Shown here: in pieces, positions 8,455-16,355 of the stretch
Layout: every line of letters starts with the position of its first letter
Position numbering within the stretch: position 1 is the first letter of the stretch
Source: an uncultured Myxococcales bacterium
GTDB lineage: Bacteria; Myxococcota_A; UBA9042
Assembly: GCA_903896545.1 (NCBI GenBank)
Contig: CAITYF010000075.1
Location: 1 to 48,108 of the forward strand
Reading direction: 5' to 3'
Length of the DNA stretch: 48,108 bases
Program-made: the position numbers and the translations under genes
Notes under the pieces: generated by a model
Told to the model about the DNA's origin: nothing
What the model saw: only the letters and a program-made list of their open reading frames with translations
Database searches by the model: none

Positions 8455-9798
8455 GTGATTCCCCGCTATAGCCGCCCTGAAATGACTGCCCTCTGGACCG
8501 ACGACGCCCGCCTCGTGCGTTGGCTGCAAGTCGAGTGCGCCCACCTACGCGCCCTGGAGCAGTTGGGCCAAGCGCAGCCGGGCATCGCGGACTTGGTCCA
8601 ACGTACCGCGGTCCTGCGACCTGAACGCGCGGCCGAAATTGAAGCGGTCGTCAAACACGACGTGATCGCGTTCCTCACGATGGTCGAAGAGTCCGTCGGC
8701 GACAACGCCCGCTTGTTGCACCGCGGCTTGACGTCGTCGGACGTGCTGGACACGTCTCTGGCGCTGCTGCTGCGCGACGCGGGTCACATCCTGCAAATCG
8801 GCTTGAAGAAGGTGATCGTCGCGCTGGCGGATCGCGCCCGTGAGCACCGCCACACGTTCACGATCGGTCGCAGCCACGGTATGCACGCCGAACCGACGAC
8901 TTTTGGCCTCGTCTTTGCGGGTCACTTGGCCGAATTTGTGCGGTGCTGGCATCGTCTGGCCACGGCGATCGAGGAAATTTCGGTGGGCACGTTGTCGGGC
9001 GCGGTTGGCACCTACGCACAGACGCCGCCGGAAGCTGAGTCGATCGCGCTGGCGTCTCTGGGACTGCGCGCGGAAACCGTGCCGACCCAGGTCGTGCCGC
9101 GCGATCGTCACGCCGCGTATTTCACCGCGCTGGCGAGCGTCGCGAGTGCGATTGAGCGCCTCGCGGTCAACGTGCGGCACCTGCAGCGTTCCGAAGTCGG
9201 TGAGGTGCACGAGGCGTTCACGGCAGGTCAGCGCGGCAGTTCCGCGATGCCCCACAAGAAGAACCCGATCCTGTCGGAGAACCTCTGCGGACTCGCGCGG
9301 GTGGTGCGTGGCTACGCGGATATGGCGCGCGACAATGTGCCGCTGTGGCACGAACGCGATATTTCGCACTCCTCGGTGGAGCGCTACATCGCACCGGACG
9401 CGACGGTCACGCTGGACTTCATGCTGCACCGCACCGCGGGCCTCGTCTCTGGCTTGGTCGTGCACGCTGACAAAATGGCGCACACGCTCGATCAGGCGGC
9501 AGGCGCCTTCTTTTCGGGCAACGTGCTGCTTGCGCTTGTCGACGCGGGCGTGCTGCGGCAGACCGCGTACGGCATCGTGCAGCGTTCGGCGCTGGCGGCG
9601 GTGACGTCAGGTGGCGCTTCGGAGATGAAGGCACTGCTCCTGGAAGACAAGGAAATTCGCAGTCATCTGGATGAAGCAGCGCTGGATCGCTGTTTTGATC
9701 TTCGTCACCACTTGCGTCACGCCGATTTGATTCTGGATCGCGCGCTGGCGGAAGCCTCCCAAGTCACCAACGAGTCAGTGCGTGACAGAGCGTCATGA
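8455..9798 (+). CDS. purB: Adenylosuccinate lyase
   Basis: 447 aa, the usual length for the B. subtilis-type PurB (about 430 aa). It catalyses two beta-eliminations of fumarate in purine synthesis: SAICAR to AICAR, and adenylosuccinate to AMP. The N-terminus [10 protein letters not shown] is nearly invariant in the family. The conserved regions [12 protein letters not shown] (about 89-100) and [11 protein letters not shown] (about 138-148) are present, as is the fumarase/lyase signature [11 protein letters not shown] (about 260-270) containing the flexible catalytic loop. The start is a GTG at 8455 preceded by GGAG. It is followed by purC after a 115-bp gap, so the two purine genes are neighbours in pathway and position. 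Confidence 0.96.
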   Translation: MIPRYSRPEMTALWTDDARLVRWLQVECAHLRALEQLGQAQPGIADLVQRTAVLRPERAAEIEAVVKHDVIAFLTMVEESVGDNARLLHRGLTSSDVLDTSLALLLRDAGHILQIGLKKVIVALADRAREHRHTFTIGRSHGMHAEPTTFGLVFAGHLAEFVRCWHRLATAIEEISVGTLSGAVGTYAQTPPEAESIALASLGLRAETVPTQVVPRDRHAAYFTALASVASAIERLAVNVRHLQRSEVGEVHEAFTAGQRGSSAMPHKKNPILSENLCGLARVVRGYADMARDNVPLWHERDISHSSVERYIAPDATVTLDFMLHRTAGLVSGLVVHADKMAHTLDQAAGAFFSGNVLLALVDAGVLRQTAYGIVQRSALAAVTSGGASEMKALLLEDKEIRSHLDEAALDRCFDLRHHLRHADLILDRALAEASQVTNESVRDRAS

Positions 9799-9913
9799 AC
9801 TGACGTGGCTTTTTGACTGGGTCGCCAGGTGCGCCCGCCTGCGGCGATACGCACGGCGACTCAGAATCACAGTTGATCGTCTCGTGTTGAACTAACCCCC
9901 TGAGAGGTGCCCC

Positions 9914-10633
9914 GTGTCCCTGCAAGTTCTCGATTCCTTTTATGAAGGCAAGGCCAAGACGCTGTTTCGCACGAGCGATCCGAGCCTCATCGTGCAGTAC
10001 TTCAAGGACGACGCGACGGCGTTCAATCGCCAGAAATTCGGGCAGATCGCCGGCAAGGGCGTAGTCAACTTGGCGATCACGCGCGCGCTGTACAAGCTGC
10101 TCGAATCCAAGGGCGTGAAGACCCATTTTGTCGACGCGCTGGACGAACGCCGCATGGTGAGCCGCAAGGTTGAGATCGTGCCGCTTGAAGTCGTCGTGCG
10201 CAATCGCGTGGCGGGCACGTTCGCCAAGCGGTACGCCGTGGCGGAAGGCACCGTGCTGTCGGCGCCGATCGTCGAATTCTTCCTGAAGAAAGACGAGTTG
10301 GGCGACCCGCTGATTACCACGGAAGCGGCGATTTCCATTGGTCTGGCGACGCAGAAAGAGACGGACGAACTGGATCGCCTGGCGCGCGAGGTCAACGAAA
10401 TTCTGAAAGCGTTCTTCCTCTCGCTCAACATCGAACTCATCGACTTCAAGCTGGAATTCGGCCGCCTTCCGGACGGCACGATCCTGCTCGCCGACGAGAT
10501 TTCCCCCGATTCCTGCCGGTTTTGGGAAGTCGGCACGGGCAAGAAGCTCGACAAGGATCGCTTCCGCCAGGACTTGGGCGGCATTGAAGACGCGTACGCG
10601 GAAATGTTGCGCCGCGTGCAGTCGGCCACTTGA
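9914..10633 (+). CDS. purC: Phosphoribosylaminoimidazole-succinocarboxamide synthase (SAICAR synthetase)
   Basis: 239 aa, the standard length for bacterial PurC. It makes SAICAR from CAIR, aspartate and ATP, the step immediately before PurB. The N-terminus YEGKAKTLF carries the nucleotide-binding start of the family. PROSITE-type signature 1 (IVPLEVVVRNRVAGTFAKR) and signature 2 (LIDFKLEFG) are both intact. The GTG start at 9914 follows a GAGAGG Shine-Dalgarno with correct spacing. Two unknown paralogous genes follow 60 bp downstream on the same strand and may be co-transcribed. Confidence 0.97.
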   Translation: MSLQVLDSFYEGKAKTLFRTSDPSLIVQYFKDDATAFNRQKFGQIAGKGVVNLAITRALYKLLESKGVKTHFVDALDERRMVSRKVEIVPLEVVVRNRVAGTFAKRYAVAEGTVLSAPIVEFFLKKDELGDPLITTEAAISIGLATQKETDELDRLAREVNEILKAFFLSLNIELIDFKLEFGRLPDGTILLADEISPDSCRFWEVGTGKKLDKDRFRQDLGGIEDAYAEMLRRVQSAT

Positions 10634-10693
10634 CGGCTGCCGTTCCAAAGCGCGACCGTACAGCTGCGTTGCCTGAGCACGTCCGAGGCCACG

Positions 10694-11578
10694 GTGCTGT
10701 CCCTTTACGGTCCTATTCTCGAGCAGTGCGAGCCCTATCTAATCGCTAACCCGTGGATTGTGCAGGATCTCAACCTGCAGCCTCTGGGCCTCTCGATCCC
10801 ACCTGAAAACGTGCTGCACCCGCAGGAACGCCGTCACGGGCCGTTTCTGGCGATGCTGCAGCTGGTCGACAAGCTGACGTTTGGTCCGTTTGGCATGGAG
10901 ATGCCGTCGTGGGTGTTCTACGACTGCGCCGTGATGCCGGGCGCGGTTTTTGGCCTCGCGATCCGCGCGGAAAGGCTTGAGGACTGGGCGCGCGAGGCGA
11001 TGAACGTGCCAGCCGATTACAACGGGCTGGTGCCCGTCTCGCTCTTCATCGCGATTCCGATGCTCGCGGGCTTCTCCGAGGGCGCGCAGGTGCCGCACAC
11101 GTGGCTGCTCTACACGCTGGAATCGTTGAATCAGGTGTCACCGGGCATCGCGCCTGCGGGCATCCTGAAGGTCACGCTGGCACTCGGGCTGAAGGTCTTT
11201 CCGATCAAGACCCTCTACGGCACGACGCAGTGGCGTTCGCCCAAGCTGAAGGTGTACGCGGATCTCGGTCCGCTGGAGCTGGTGACGGCGTACACGCCCG
11301 CGCACAGCCTGCCGCGCACGCTGAGTTTTCGCCTGCCTTTGGAGGAGGTGCACCACAACACCGTGCTGGCCTCGCCGCGCGTGCACCCCGCGGCGCCGCC
11401 GCCCAACACGCTGCTGGACGTGGACGACGTGGAGGCGCTGCAACGCCTGCAACGGGACATCGAGGAAGGGCAAAAAGTGCTGGTCGTCGGCCACACGATC
11501 GAGCACGGCGCGCACGTCCGCGTGCCGCTTCACTGTGTTCCGCGTCAAGGTGTGCCGCAACCCCGCCAAGGTCTGTGA
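10694..11578 (+). CDS. Unknown protein, tandem paralogue A
   Basis: 294 aa. Family not recognised. It is clearly homologous to the next gene. Shared landmarks in order are LNLQPLGLSIPPEN near residues 26-40, LTFGPFGMEMPSWVFYDC near 61-78, MPGAVFGLA, a DYNGLVPVSLFIAIPM block near 110-125, TTQW near 175, and GPLELVTAYTPAHS near 190-204. There is no signal peptide or obvious transmembrane segment, so it is probably cytoplasmic. The repeated FYDC/FFDC motif and the AxQW block could be ligand-binding, but nothing shows a reaction. The start is a GTG at 10694 with GAGG upstream. It follows purC by 60 bp and is separated from paralogue B by 6 bp, which suggests a translationally linked pair. Confidence 0.75.
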   Translation: MLSLYGPILEQCEPYLIANPWIVQDLNLQPLGLSIPPENVLHPQERRHGPFLAMLQLVDKLTFGPFGMEMPSWVFYDCAVMPGAVFGLAIRAERLEDWAREAMNVPADYNGLVPVSLFIAIPMLAGFSEGAQVPHTWLLYTLESLNQVSPGIAPAGILKVTLALGLKVFPIKTLYGTTQWRSPKLKVYADLGPLELVTAYTPAHSLPRTLSFRLPLEEVHHNTVLASPRVHPAAPPPNTLLDVDDVEALQRLQRDIEEGQKVLVVGHTIEHGAHVRVPLHCVPRQGVPQPRQGL

Positions 11579-11584
11579 GGTCGC

Positions 11585-12439
11585 ATGCTGCCGTTTCCCG
11601 TGCGCAATCCGCAGCTTTTGGACGAGTTCACGCCGTACCTCGTCGCGACGCCGTTCAACCTGCCCGCGCTGAATCTTTCGCCCTTTGGCGTGCCGGTTCC
11701 GCCAGAAAACATCATCGACCCGCTGCGGCTGCAGTCCGAGACGTTTCTCAAGCTGCTGCACCGTTTGGACGGTCTCACATTTGGCCCGGAAGGCATGCCG
11801 ATGCCGCGCTGGGTGTTTTTTGACTGCTCGGAAATGCCCGGCGCGATCTACGGTCTCGCGCGTCCGGCGCGGACGCTTTGGCCAAAGGCGCGTGAGCTGT
11901 TCAAGGTGCCGCACGACTACGACGGGCTCGTGCCGGTCAGCATGTACGTCGCGATTCCGATGTACCGCCCCGGCATTTGGTTTGGCCACAATTTGTCCAG
12001 CCTTGCGCCGGTTTTTGAGCGCGCGGGCGTGACCGACACGGATTTGCGCGGTCTGGGCAGCCTGACCAAGGGCCTTGCGCTCAAGTGTTTTGGCGTGCAG
12101 GAATTCTGGGGCGCGACGCAGTGGCTCTCCAAGGCTCTGTACATTCACGTAAAATTCGGCCCGCTGGATCTGCAGACGGCATTCACGCCGGCCCACTCAG
12201 AGCACGAGACGCTGACCTACGGTTTTCGCGTGACCGACGATTCCTTGCGCGCGTCGATGGGCGATCCGGGAATTCGGATCACGCGGCCACAGCCGACGTT
12301 TTGGCTGGAAGGTCACGACGTGCCGGGCATGCAGACGCTGCAGGACCGCATTGAGGCCGGCGAACGCTACGTGATTCCGGATGCGCCGCGTGCAACGCCC
12401 GATGGCGGCGTGTTGGTGCCGATCACGCGCGTGGCGTGA
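11585..12439 (+). CDS. Unknown protein, tandem paralogue B
   Basis: 284 aa, homologous over its whole length to the preceding protein. Aligned pairs include LNLSPFGVPVPPEN (versus LNLQPLGLSIPPEN), LTFGPEGMPMPRWVFFDC, MPGAIYGLA, DYDGLVPVSMYVAIPM, WGATQW and GPLDLQTAFTPAHS. The pair has diverged substantially between the blocks, so the duplication is old and both copies are probably functional. The C-terminus differs: B ends in a short GGVLVPITRVA, while A carries a longer HTIEHGAHVRVPLHCVP tail. The ATG at 11585 follows a GAGG Shine-Dalgarno only 6 bp after the stop of A. No family name can be given. Confidence 0.77.
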   Translation: MLPFPVRNPQLLDEFTPYLVATPFNLPALNLSPFGVPVPPENIIDPLRLQSETFLKLLHRLDGLTFGPEGMPMPRWVFFDCSEMPGAIYGLARPARTLWPKARELFKVPHDYDGLVPVSMYVAIPMYRPGIWFGHNLSSLAPVFERAGVTDTDLRGLGSLTKGLALKCFGVQEFWGATQWLSKALYIHVKFGPLDLQTAFTPAHSEHETLTYGFRVTDDSLRASMGDPGIRITRPQPTFWLEGHDVPGMQTLQDRIEAGERYVIPDAPRATPDGGVLVPITRVA

Positions 12440-12458
12440 ACCGGTAAACGGCAAATAT

Positions 12459-12486
12459 CTGACAACTCCTCTACACGGGCTACACT
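12459..12486 (+). promoter_or_regulatory. Candidate sigma70-type promoter upstream of the AsmA/GT51 gene
   Basis: CTGACA (12459-12464, 5/6 match to TTGACA), a 16-bp spacer, then TACACT (12481-12486, 4/6 match to TATAAT), in a locally AT-richer stretch 46 bp before the ATG at 12532. It would make the following gene independent of the purC-paralogue operon. This is a pattern match only. Confidence 0.45.
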
Positions 12487-12531
12487 CGCCGCGCGCCGAT
12501 CTGTGCTCTTTGGCGCAAGGAATTCTGCGGC

Positions 12532-15500
12532 ATGAACTCACGTGTTCCCCCCAAGACTGCATACAAGCCACCTGTTGGACGCGCGGCACCGCCGTCTCAG
12601 GCCAAGCGCTGGCTCATCATTGGCGGCGTCTTGATCGCCGTCGTTACCGCGACATTGGTCGGCGGCGCGCTGATCGCGGCCAGCATCGCGCGGGGAAAGC
12701 TGCAGCTGATCGCCAAAGAAGCGAACTTGCAGCTGGCGCTGGCCGATCTGGGCGTTTCGCCCCTCGGCAAGGTCCACATTTCCGGGCTGGCCTTCAAGCG
12801 GCAAGATGGCAGCACGATCGTCTCGACCGATGACACGACCCTGTGGATTTCTCCGTGGAAGGCGCTGCTGGGACGCCGCCGTCCAGAACGGGCGGAAGTG
12901 CACGGTTTTCTCCTGGACGCGCGGGTCGAAGACGGCAAGCCCAAAGAACTGCTGGACCTGTACAAGGCGGCAAGGAAGGTGTTCCCGCGCAAGGAAAAAA
13001 CGGACGACAACGAGCCAAAGAGCGTCAGCAACTTTGCGTTTACGTTGGACAAAGGCAGCGTGACCGTTGGCGTCCGCGGCAAGGGTGCTGAATACCTGCC
13101 GAGCGGCCTGAAGGCCAAGGACATCTCGGCGAACGTCGACTTGGCCAACGGCGTGGGCGATATGTCCGCGGTTTTTGAAGGGACCGTTCAGTCCAAGCTC
13201 GCGGCGAAGTTGGTCGCACAGCCGTCTGGCCCCCCGCGGCTGGAAGCCAAGTTTGCCCCGGAATTCCGTCTCCAGATGCCCGAAGGCAAGGCGCTGCCCG
13301 CGGGCATCGACAGCGTCTCCATTTCAGGACTCGGATTTGACGCCATCGAAGGCGGCGCGGTGGAAGACATCGTGCTGCGCAAGGGCCAAACGGAGATCCT
13401 GCGGGTCGCGCGCGTCCGTCCGGATCGCGGCGGCGTGGGTGTACGCGCGGACAAGATCACGTTTGCGCTGCCTGAGCCGCCCAAAGTGGATGCGGAGCCA
13501 GCCAAGCCGGTGAAGCAGAAAGTGAAGCCCGGCGCGCCGTCCTTGCCTTCGCCGCCATCGGACAAGCCCGTCGTTGCGCCGGCGGAAGACAAACCTGCCG
13601 CGCCCGTGGGTCCGCGCGTGTGGGCGGGTGAAATCGAGAGCGTCGCGCTGGATCTGGGCAACGTGGAAGGGGGGGAGATTTCGCTCATCGCGCGCCTTGA
13701 AAAGCTGAAGGCGACGATGCCGGGCGGCGTGGCGACCCTGGGTGTTGAGAAAGTCGAGCTGAAGACCGATCGCATGCCGGGCGAGCACCCGCTCGAAGCG
13801 CTGGTCGAACTTCGCGTGACGCAGCCGTCGATGGACCTGCCATGGCGGGAGGACGCGCTCGCGCAGATTCCGGGCGGTAAATCGCTGTGGAGCGCAGTGC
13901 TGGCAGCGGAAAAGGCCAAGTTGCGCGAGCAGATTGAGGACGACGCGGCCGAAGAAATTGAGGATCCGACGCTGCCGCCGGAAGTGCGCAAGAAGAAGCT
14001 GGCCGAGCGCGTCGCGGCGAAGTTGAAGGCGGCGGGCGTCGAGCCCGAAGACGGCAAAGCGAAGAAGGCGGACGCACCCAAGGGCGATGCGGCGAAGGGC
14101 GACGCCGGCAAAAAGGCCGAGAAGACGCCGGGGGCGGCGAGCAAGTCGGCGCTCACGCAGTACGTGAAGCCGCTGAAAGATCTGCATACCAAGCTGCTGG
14201 GCGCGGACGTGGTCGTGCAGAAACTGATCGAGAAGCTGTCGCAAGCGCCGCGGCTGAAAGTGATCGTGGAGCAAGGCCGCCTCGGCCTCGTGCGCGTGGG
14301 TGCGCCCAAGCCGTTTGGCGGCGTGCAGGACATCACGGTGGACACGACGGCGCTGATGGCGGACGGCAGCCGCGCGGTGAAGGTCACGGCACGGCCGTTT
14401 GACGACGAGCGGCCGTGGGGCCAAGTGAGCGCGGACGTGGTGATCGGTCCTGGACCGAAGCTGTCGAAGGCGCACTTTGCGTTGGCGGGCAGTGAATTTG
14501 CACAAGCCCTGCGTGTGGTCTCGTCGGGCGTGACGATCAAGCCGGATTCGGACATCGAAGTGAAGATGGACGTCGCGCTGGGCGATGCGCCGGGACAGAA
14601 ACTGGCGATCACGGGCGATTTCATGGTGAAGAAGGTCGGCTTTGACTGGTGGCGTCTGGCGCCGCGGCCGATCGACGACCTGTCGGCGTCGGGCAAGGTC
14701 GCCATCACGGCGCAAAATGACGGGACGCTGAAGGCGGACTTCACCGAGCTGACCGTGGGTCAAGCCAAGGCGCACCTGTTGCTCGAAGCGACGAGTGTGA
14801 ACGACAAGCCGGTCGTGCACGTGCGGGCGGAGATGCCCAAGCAGGACTGTGGCGGGGTCGCGAAGTCGATCCCCTCGGCGATGCTGGCGACGATCGGCAG
14901 CGTCGAAGCGAAAGGCGAAGTGTCGTGGCTCGTGGACCTGACGGTGCCGCTGTTGAACGCGTACAAGGCGGATCTGCAACTGGCGCTGGATGACACGACG
15001 TGCGAAGTGACGAATTTCGGCAACGTGAAGGTCGAGGATCTGGCGCAGGATTTCTCGCGGCCGGTCAATGAGAACGGGACGCTGCTGGATGACGTGCAAG
15101 TGGGGCCGTCGTCGGGTCAGTGGGTGCCGCTGGCCGAGCTGAAGCCGTGGACGCCGTGGTCGATGATCGCGACCGAAGATGGGCGCTTCTACAAACACCG
15201 CGGCATCGCTCCAGGCCTGGTCCTGCGCGCGATCCGCATGGACCTCGACTACGGCCGGTTCGTGTACGGCGGTTCGACGATTACGCAGCAGCTGGTGAAG
15301 AATATTTTCCTGACGCGCGCCAAGAACCTGTCGCGCAAGTTCGAGGAACTGCTCATCGTCTGGCAAATGGAGCGCAAGCTGCCCAACGCCAAGGACCGCA
15401 TTCTGGAGTTGTACATCAACTTCATCGAGTTCGGCCCGAAGCTCTACGGCATCCAGCGCGCGGCGCAAACGTACTTTGGCAAGGACGCGCGGTTGCTGAC

Positions 15501-15786
15501 GCCGCTCGAATCCGCGTTCCTCGCCGCGAACAAGCCCTGCCCGCGCTGCGGCTACGCGCGGTTCATCGGCAAGAAGTGGGACCCGTGGTGGCAGGAGCGC
15601 ATGATCGGCGTGATGACCAAGATGCGCGATGAAGGCATCATCAGTGACGAGCAGTTCGTGGCCGAAGCGCCGTACATCCCGCATTTTGTCGGCTGGCCGT
15701 CGAGCAACGTGATGCCGACCGCGCCCGCAGACGACGGCGCACCTGCAGCGGTCAAGCCCGCGGGCAATGGCGGCGCGGAAGAATAG
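12532..15786 (+). CDS. AsmA-like / GT51 peptidoglycan transglycosylase fusion
   Basis: 1084 aa. A single transmembrane helix (about residues 24-48) places the rest in the periplasm. Residues about 50-850 are rich in beta strands and resemble AsmA-family repeats (e.g. LALADLGVSPLGKVHISGLAF). Two low-complexity linkers interrupt them: P/A/K-rich at about 318-365, and K/A/D/G-rich at about 500-545. The C-terminal 200 residues are a GT51 glycosyltransferase domain. Motif I is EDGRFYKHRG (catalytic Glu at about 881), motif II is GGSTITQQLVKN (about 912-923), followed by RKFEELLIVWQMERKL and ILELYINFIEFG. GT51 enzymes polymerise lipid II into glycan strands. No transpeptidase domain follows, so it is not a class A PBP. 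The length is far above monofunctional MtgA (about 240 aa). Confidence 0.88.
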   Translation: MNSRVPPKTAYKPPVGRAAPPSQAKRWLIIGGVLIAVVTATLVGGALIAASIARGKLQLIAKEANLQLALADLGVSPLGKVHISGLAFKRQDGSTIVSTDDTTLWISPWKALLGRRRPERAEVHGFLLDARVEDGKPKELLDLYKAARKVFPRKEKTDDNEPKSVSNFAFTLDKGSVTVGVRGKGAEYLPSGLKAKDISANVDLANGVGDMSAVFEGTVQSKLAAKLVAQPSGPPRLEAKFAPEFRLQMPEGKALPAGIDSVSISGLGFDAIEGGAVEDIVLRKGQTEILRVARVRPDRGGVGVRADKITFALPEPPKVDAEPAKPVKQKVKPGAPSLPSPPSDKPVVAPAEDKPAAPVGPRVWAGEIESVALDLGNVEGGEISLIARLEKLKATMPGGVATLGVEKVELKTDRMPGEHPLEALVELRVTQPSMDLPWREDALAQIPGGKSLWSAVLAAEKAKLREQIEDDAAEEIEDPTLPPEVRKKKLAERVAAKLKAAGVEPEDGKAKKADAPKGDAAKGDAGKKAEKTPGAASKSALTQYVKPLKDLHTKLLGADVVVQKLIEKLSQAPRLKVIVEQGRLGLVRVGAPKPFGGVQDITVDTTALMADGSRAVKVTARPFDDERPWGQVSADVVIGPGPKLSKAHFALAGSEFAQALRVVSSGVTIKPDSDIEVKMDVALGDAPGQKLAITGDFMVKKVGFDWWRLAPRPIDDLSASGKVAITAQNDGTLKADFTELTVGQAKAHLLLEATSVNDKPVVHVRAEMPKQDCGGVAKSIPSAMLATIGSVEAKGEVSWLVDLTVPLLNAYKADLQLALDDTTCEVTNFGNVKVEDLAQDFSRPVNENGTLLDDVQVGPSSGQWVPLAELKPWTPWSMIATEDGRFYKHRGIAPGLVLRAIRMDLDYGRFVYGGSTITQQLVKNIFLTRAKNLSRKFEELLIVWQMERKLPNAKDRILELYINFIEFGPKLYGIQRAAQTYFGKDARLLTPLESAFLAANKPCPRCGYARFIGKKWDPWWQERMIGVMTKMRDEGIISDEQFVAEAPYIPHFVGWPSSNVMPTAPADDGAPAAVKPAGNGGAEE

Positions 15787-15820
15787 CCGCGCTGAGTCCG
15801 ACCGCTTCTCAACAGACGCC

Positions 15821-15858
15821 AAAAAACGCAAACGGCACCGGGATTGCTCCCCGTGCCG
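15821..15858 (-). terminator. Intrinsic terminator of the small Lys/Glu-rich protein gene
   Basis: A 10-bp stem with one mismatch (CGGCACCGGG at 15833-15842, CCCCGTGCCG at 15849-15858) and a 6-nt loop. On the minus strand it is followed by TTTGCGTTTTTT (15832 down to 15821). The U-rich tract lies on the correct side for the minus-strand gene ending at 15885. The + strand side has no U-tract. Confidence 0.75.
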
Positions 15859-15869
15859 CGCGTCCGTTC

Positions 15870-15885
15870 AGTCGCGTTTGCGACT
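15870..15885. repeat. Short perfect hairpin at the 3' end of the small protein gene
   Basis: AGTCGC-GTTT-GCGACT, a perfect 6-bp inverted repeat with a 4-nt loop. It touches the stop codon of the minus-strand gene and lies just before its terminator. It may add stability to the mRNA 3' end; no specific role is shown. Confidence 0.4.
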
Positions 15886-16115
15886 TACTTGCCTTCTTTC
15901 TTCTCGGCGGCCGGCTTCTCTTTGGCGCCTTCCTTCTTCGCGTGGCCTTCTTTCTTGGGTTCCTTTTTGGTGGCTTCCTTCTTCGGGGCTTCTTTCTTCT
16001 CAGCCACTTCCTTGGCGGGGGCTTCCTTCTTCGGGGCTTCCTTCTTCTCCTGCGCGAAGGACGGGGCAGCGATGGCGAGACCGAGGGCGATGGCGAGCGA
16101 GGTGAACTTCTTCAT
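15885..16115 (-). CDS. Small secreted Lys/Glu/Ala-rich protein
   Basis: 76 aa. A clear signal peptide (MKKFTSLAIALGLAIAAPSFA, predicted cleavage after SFA at residue 21) leaves a mature chain of about 55 residues made almost only of K, E, A and P. Imperfect EKKEAPKKEA repeats run through it. The mature peptide would be highly charged and probably disordered. A GGAG Shine-Dalgarno precedes the ATG, and a strong intrinsic terminator follows, both supporting a real, separately transcribed gene. Function unknown. Polyelectrolyte-like envelope proteins or metal- and polysaccharide-binding peptides are possible comparisons, but this is not shown. Confidence 0.75.
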   Translation of the reverse strand: MKKFTSLAIALGLAIAAPSFAQEKKEAPKKEAPAKEVAEKKEAPKKEATKKEPKKEGHAKKEGAKEKPAAEKKEGK

Positions 16116-16310
16116 GGGGTGACTCCAGATGGTGTACTGCGATGGAACCGTGTCCGAACTCCGTGGTTGAAACCCTCAACCGGTGGCGCGGACTTGTGGA
16201 TATGGACCCGGCCCAGCGGGGAAGGTAAAAAAGTTTTTTTGCAGCCGAGCGTCCATCACCGGTGCGTCACGGTGAACCGTGCGTGCGTAGCGCACTGCGG
16301 CGGCTGCGTG

Positions 16311-16316
16311 TACAAT
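16311..16316 (+). promoter_or_regulatory. Possible -10 element of the acyl-CoA dehydrogenase operon
   Basis: TACAAT (5/6 match to TATAAT) directly after GTG in very GC-rich DNA, 40 bp before the ATG at 16356. No good -35 box is found at 15-19 bp, so this is weak. The 16116-16355 spacer also holds an AAAAAAGTTTTTTT tract (16227-16240). Confidence 0.3.
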
Positions 16317-16355
16317 CGCGCGCGCTGCGGCACCCAAGGCCGCCCGGAAATCGCC

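Noticed and set aside
13324..15831. An 835-codon minus-strand open frame opposite the AsmA/GT51 gene
   Set aside because: The plus strand carries intact GT51 motifs. The antisense translation is Arg/His/Leu-rich without motifs or a start signal.
16227..16240. AAAAAAGTTTTTTT tract between the small protein gene and the ACAD operon
   Set aside because: There is no GC stem beside it, so it is not a terminator. It may bend DNA in the promoter region, but no specific site is evident.
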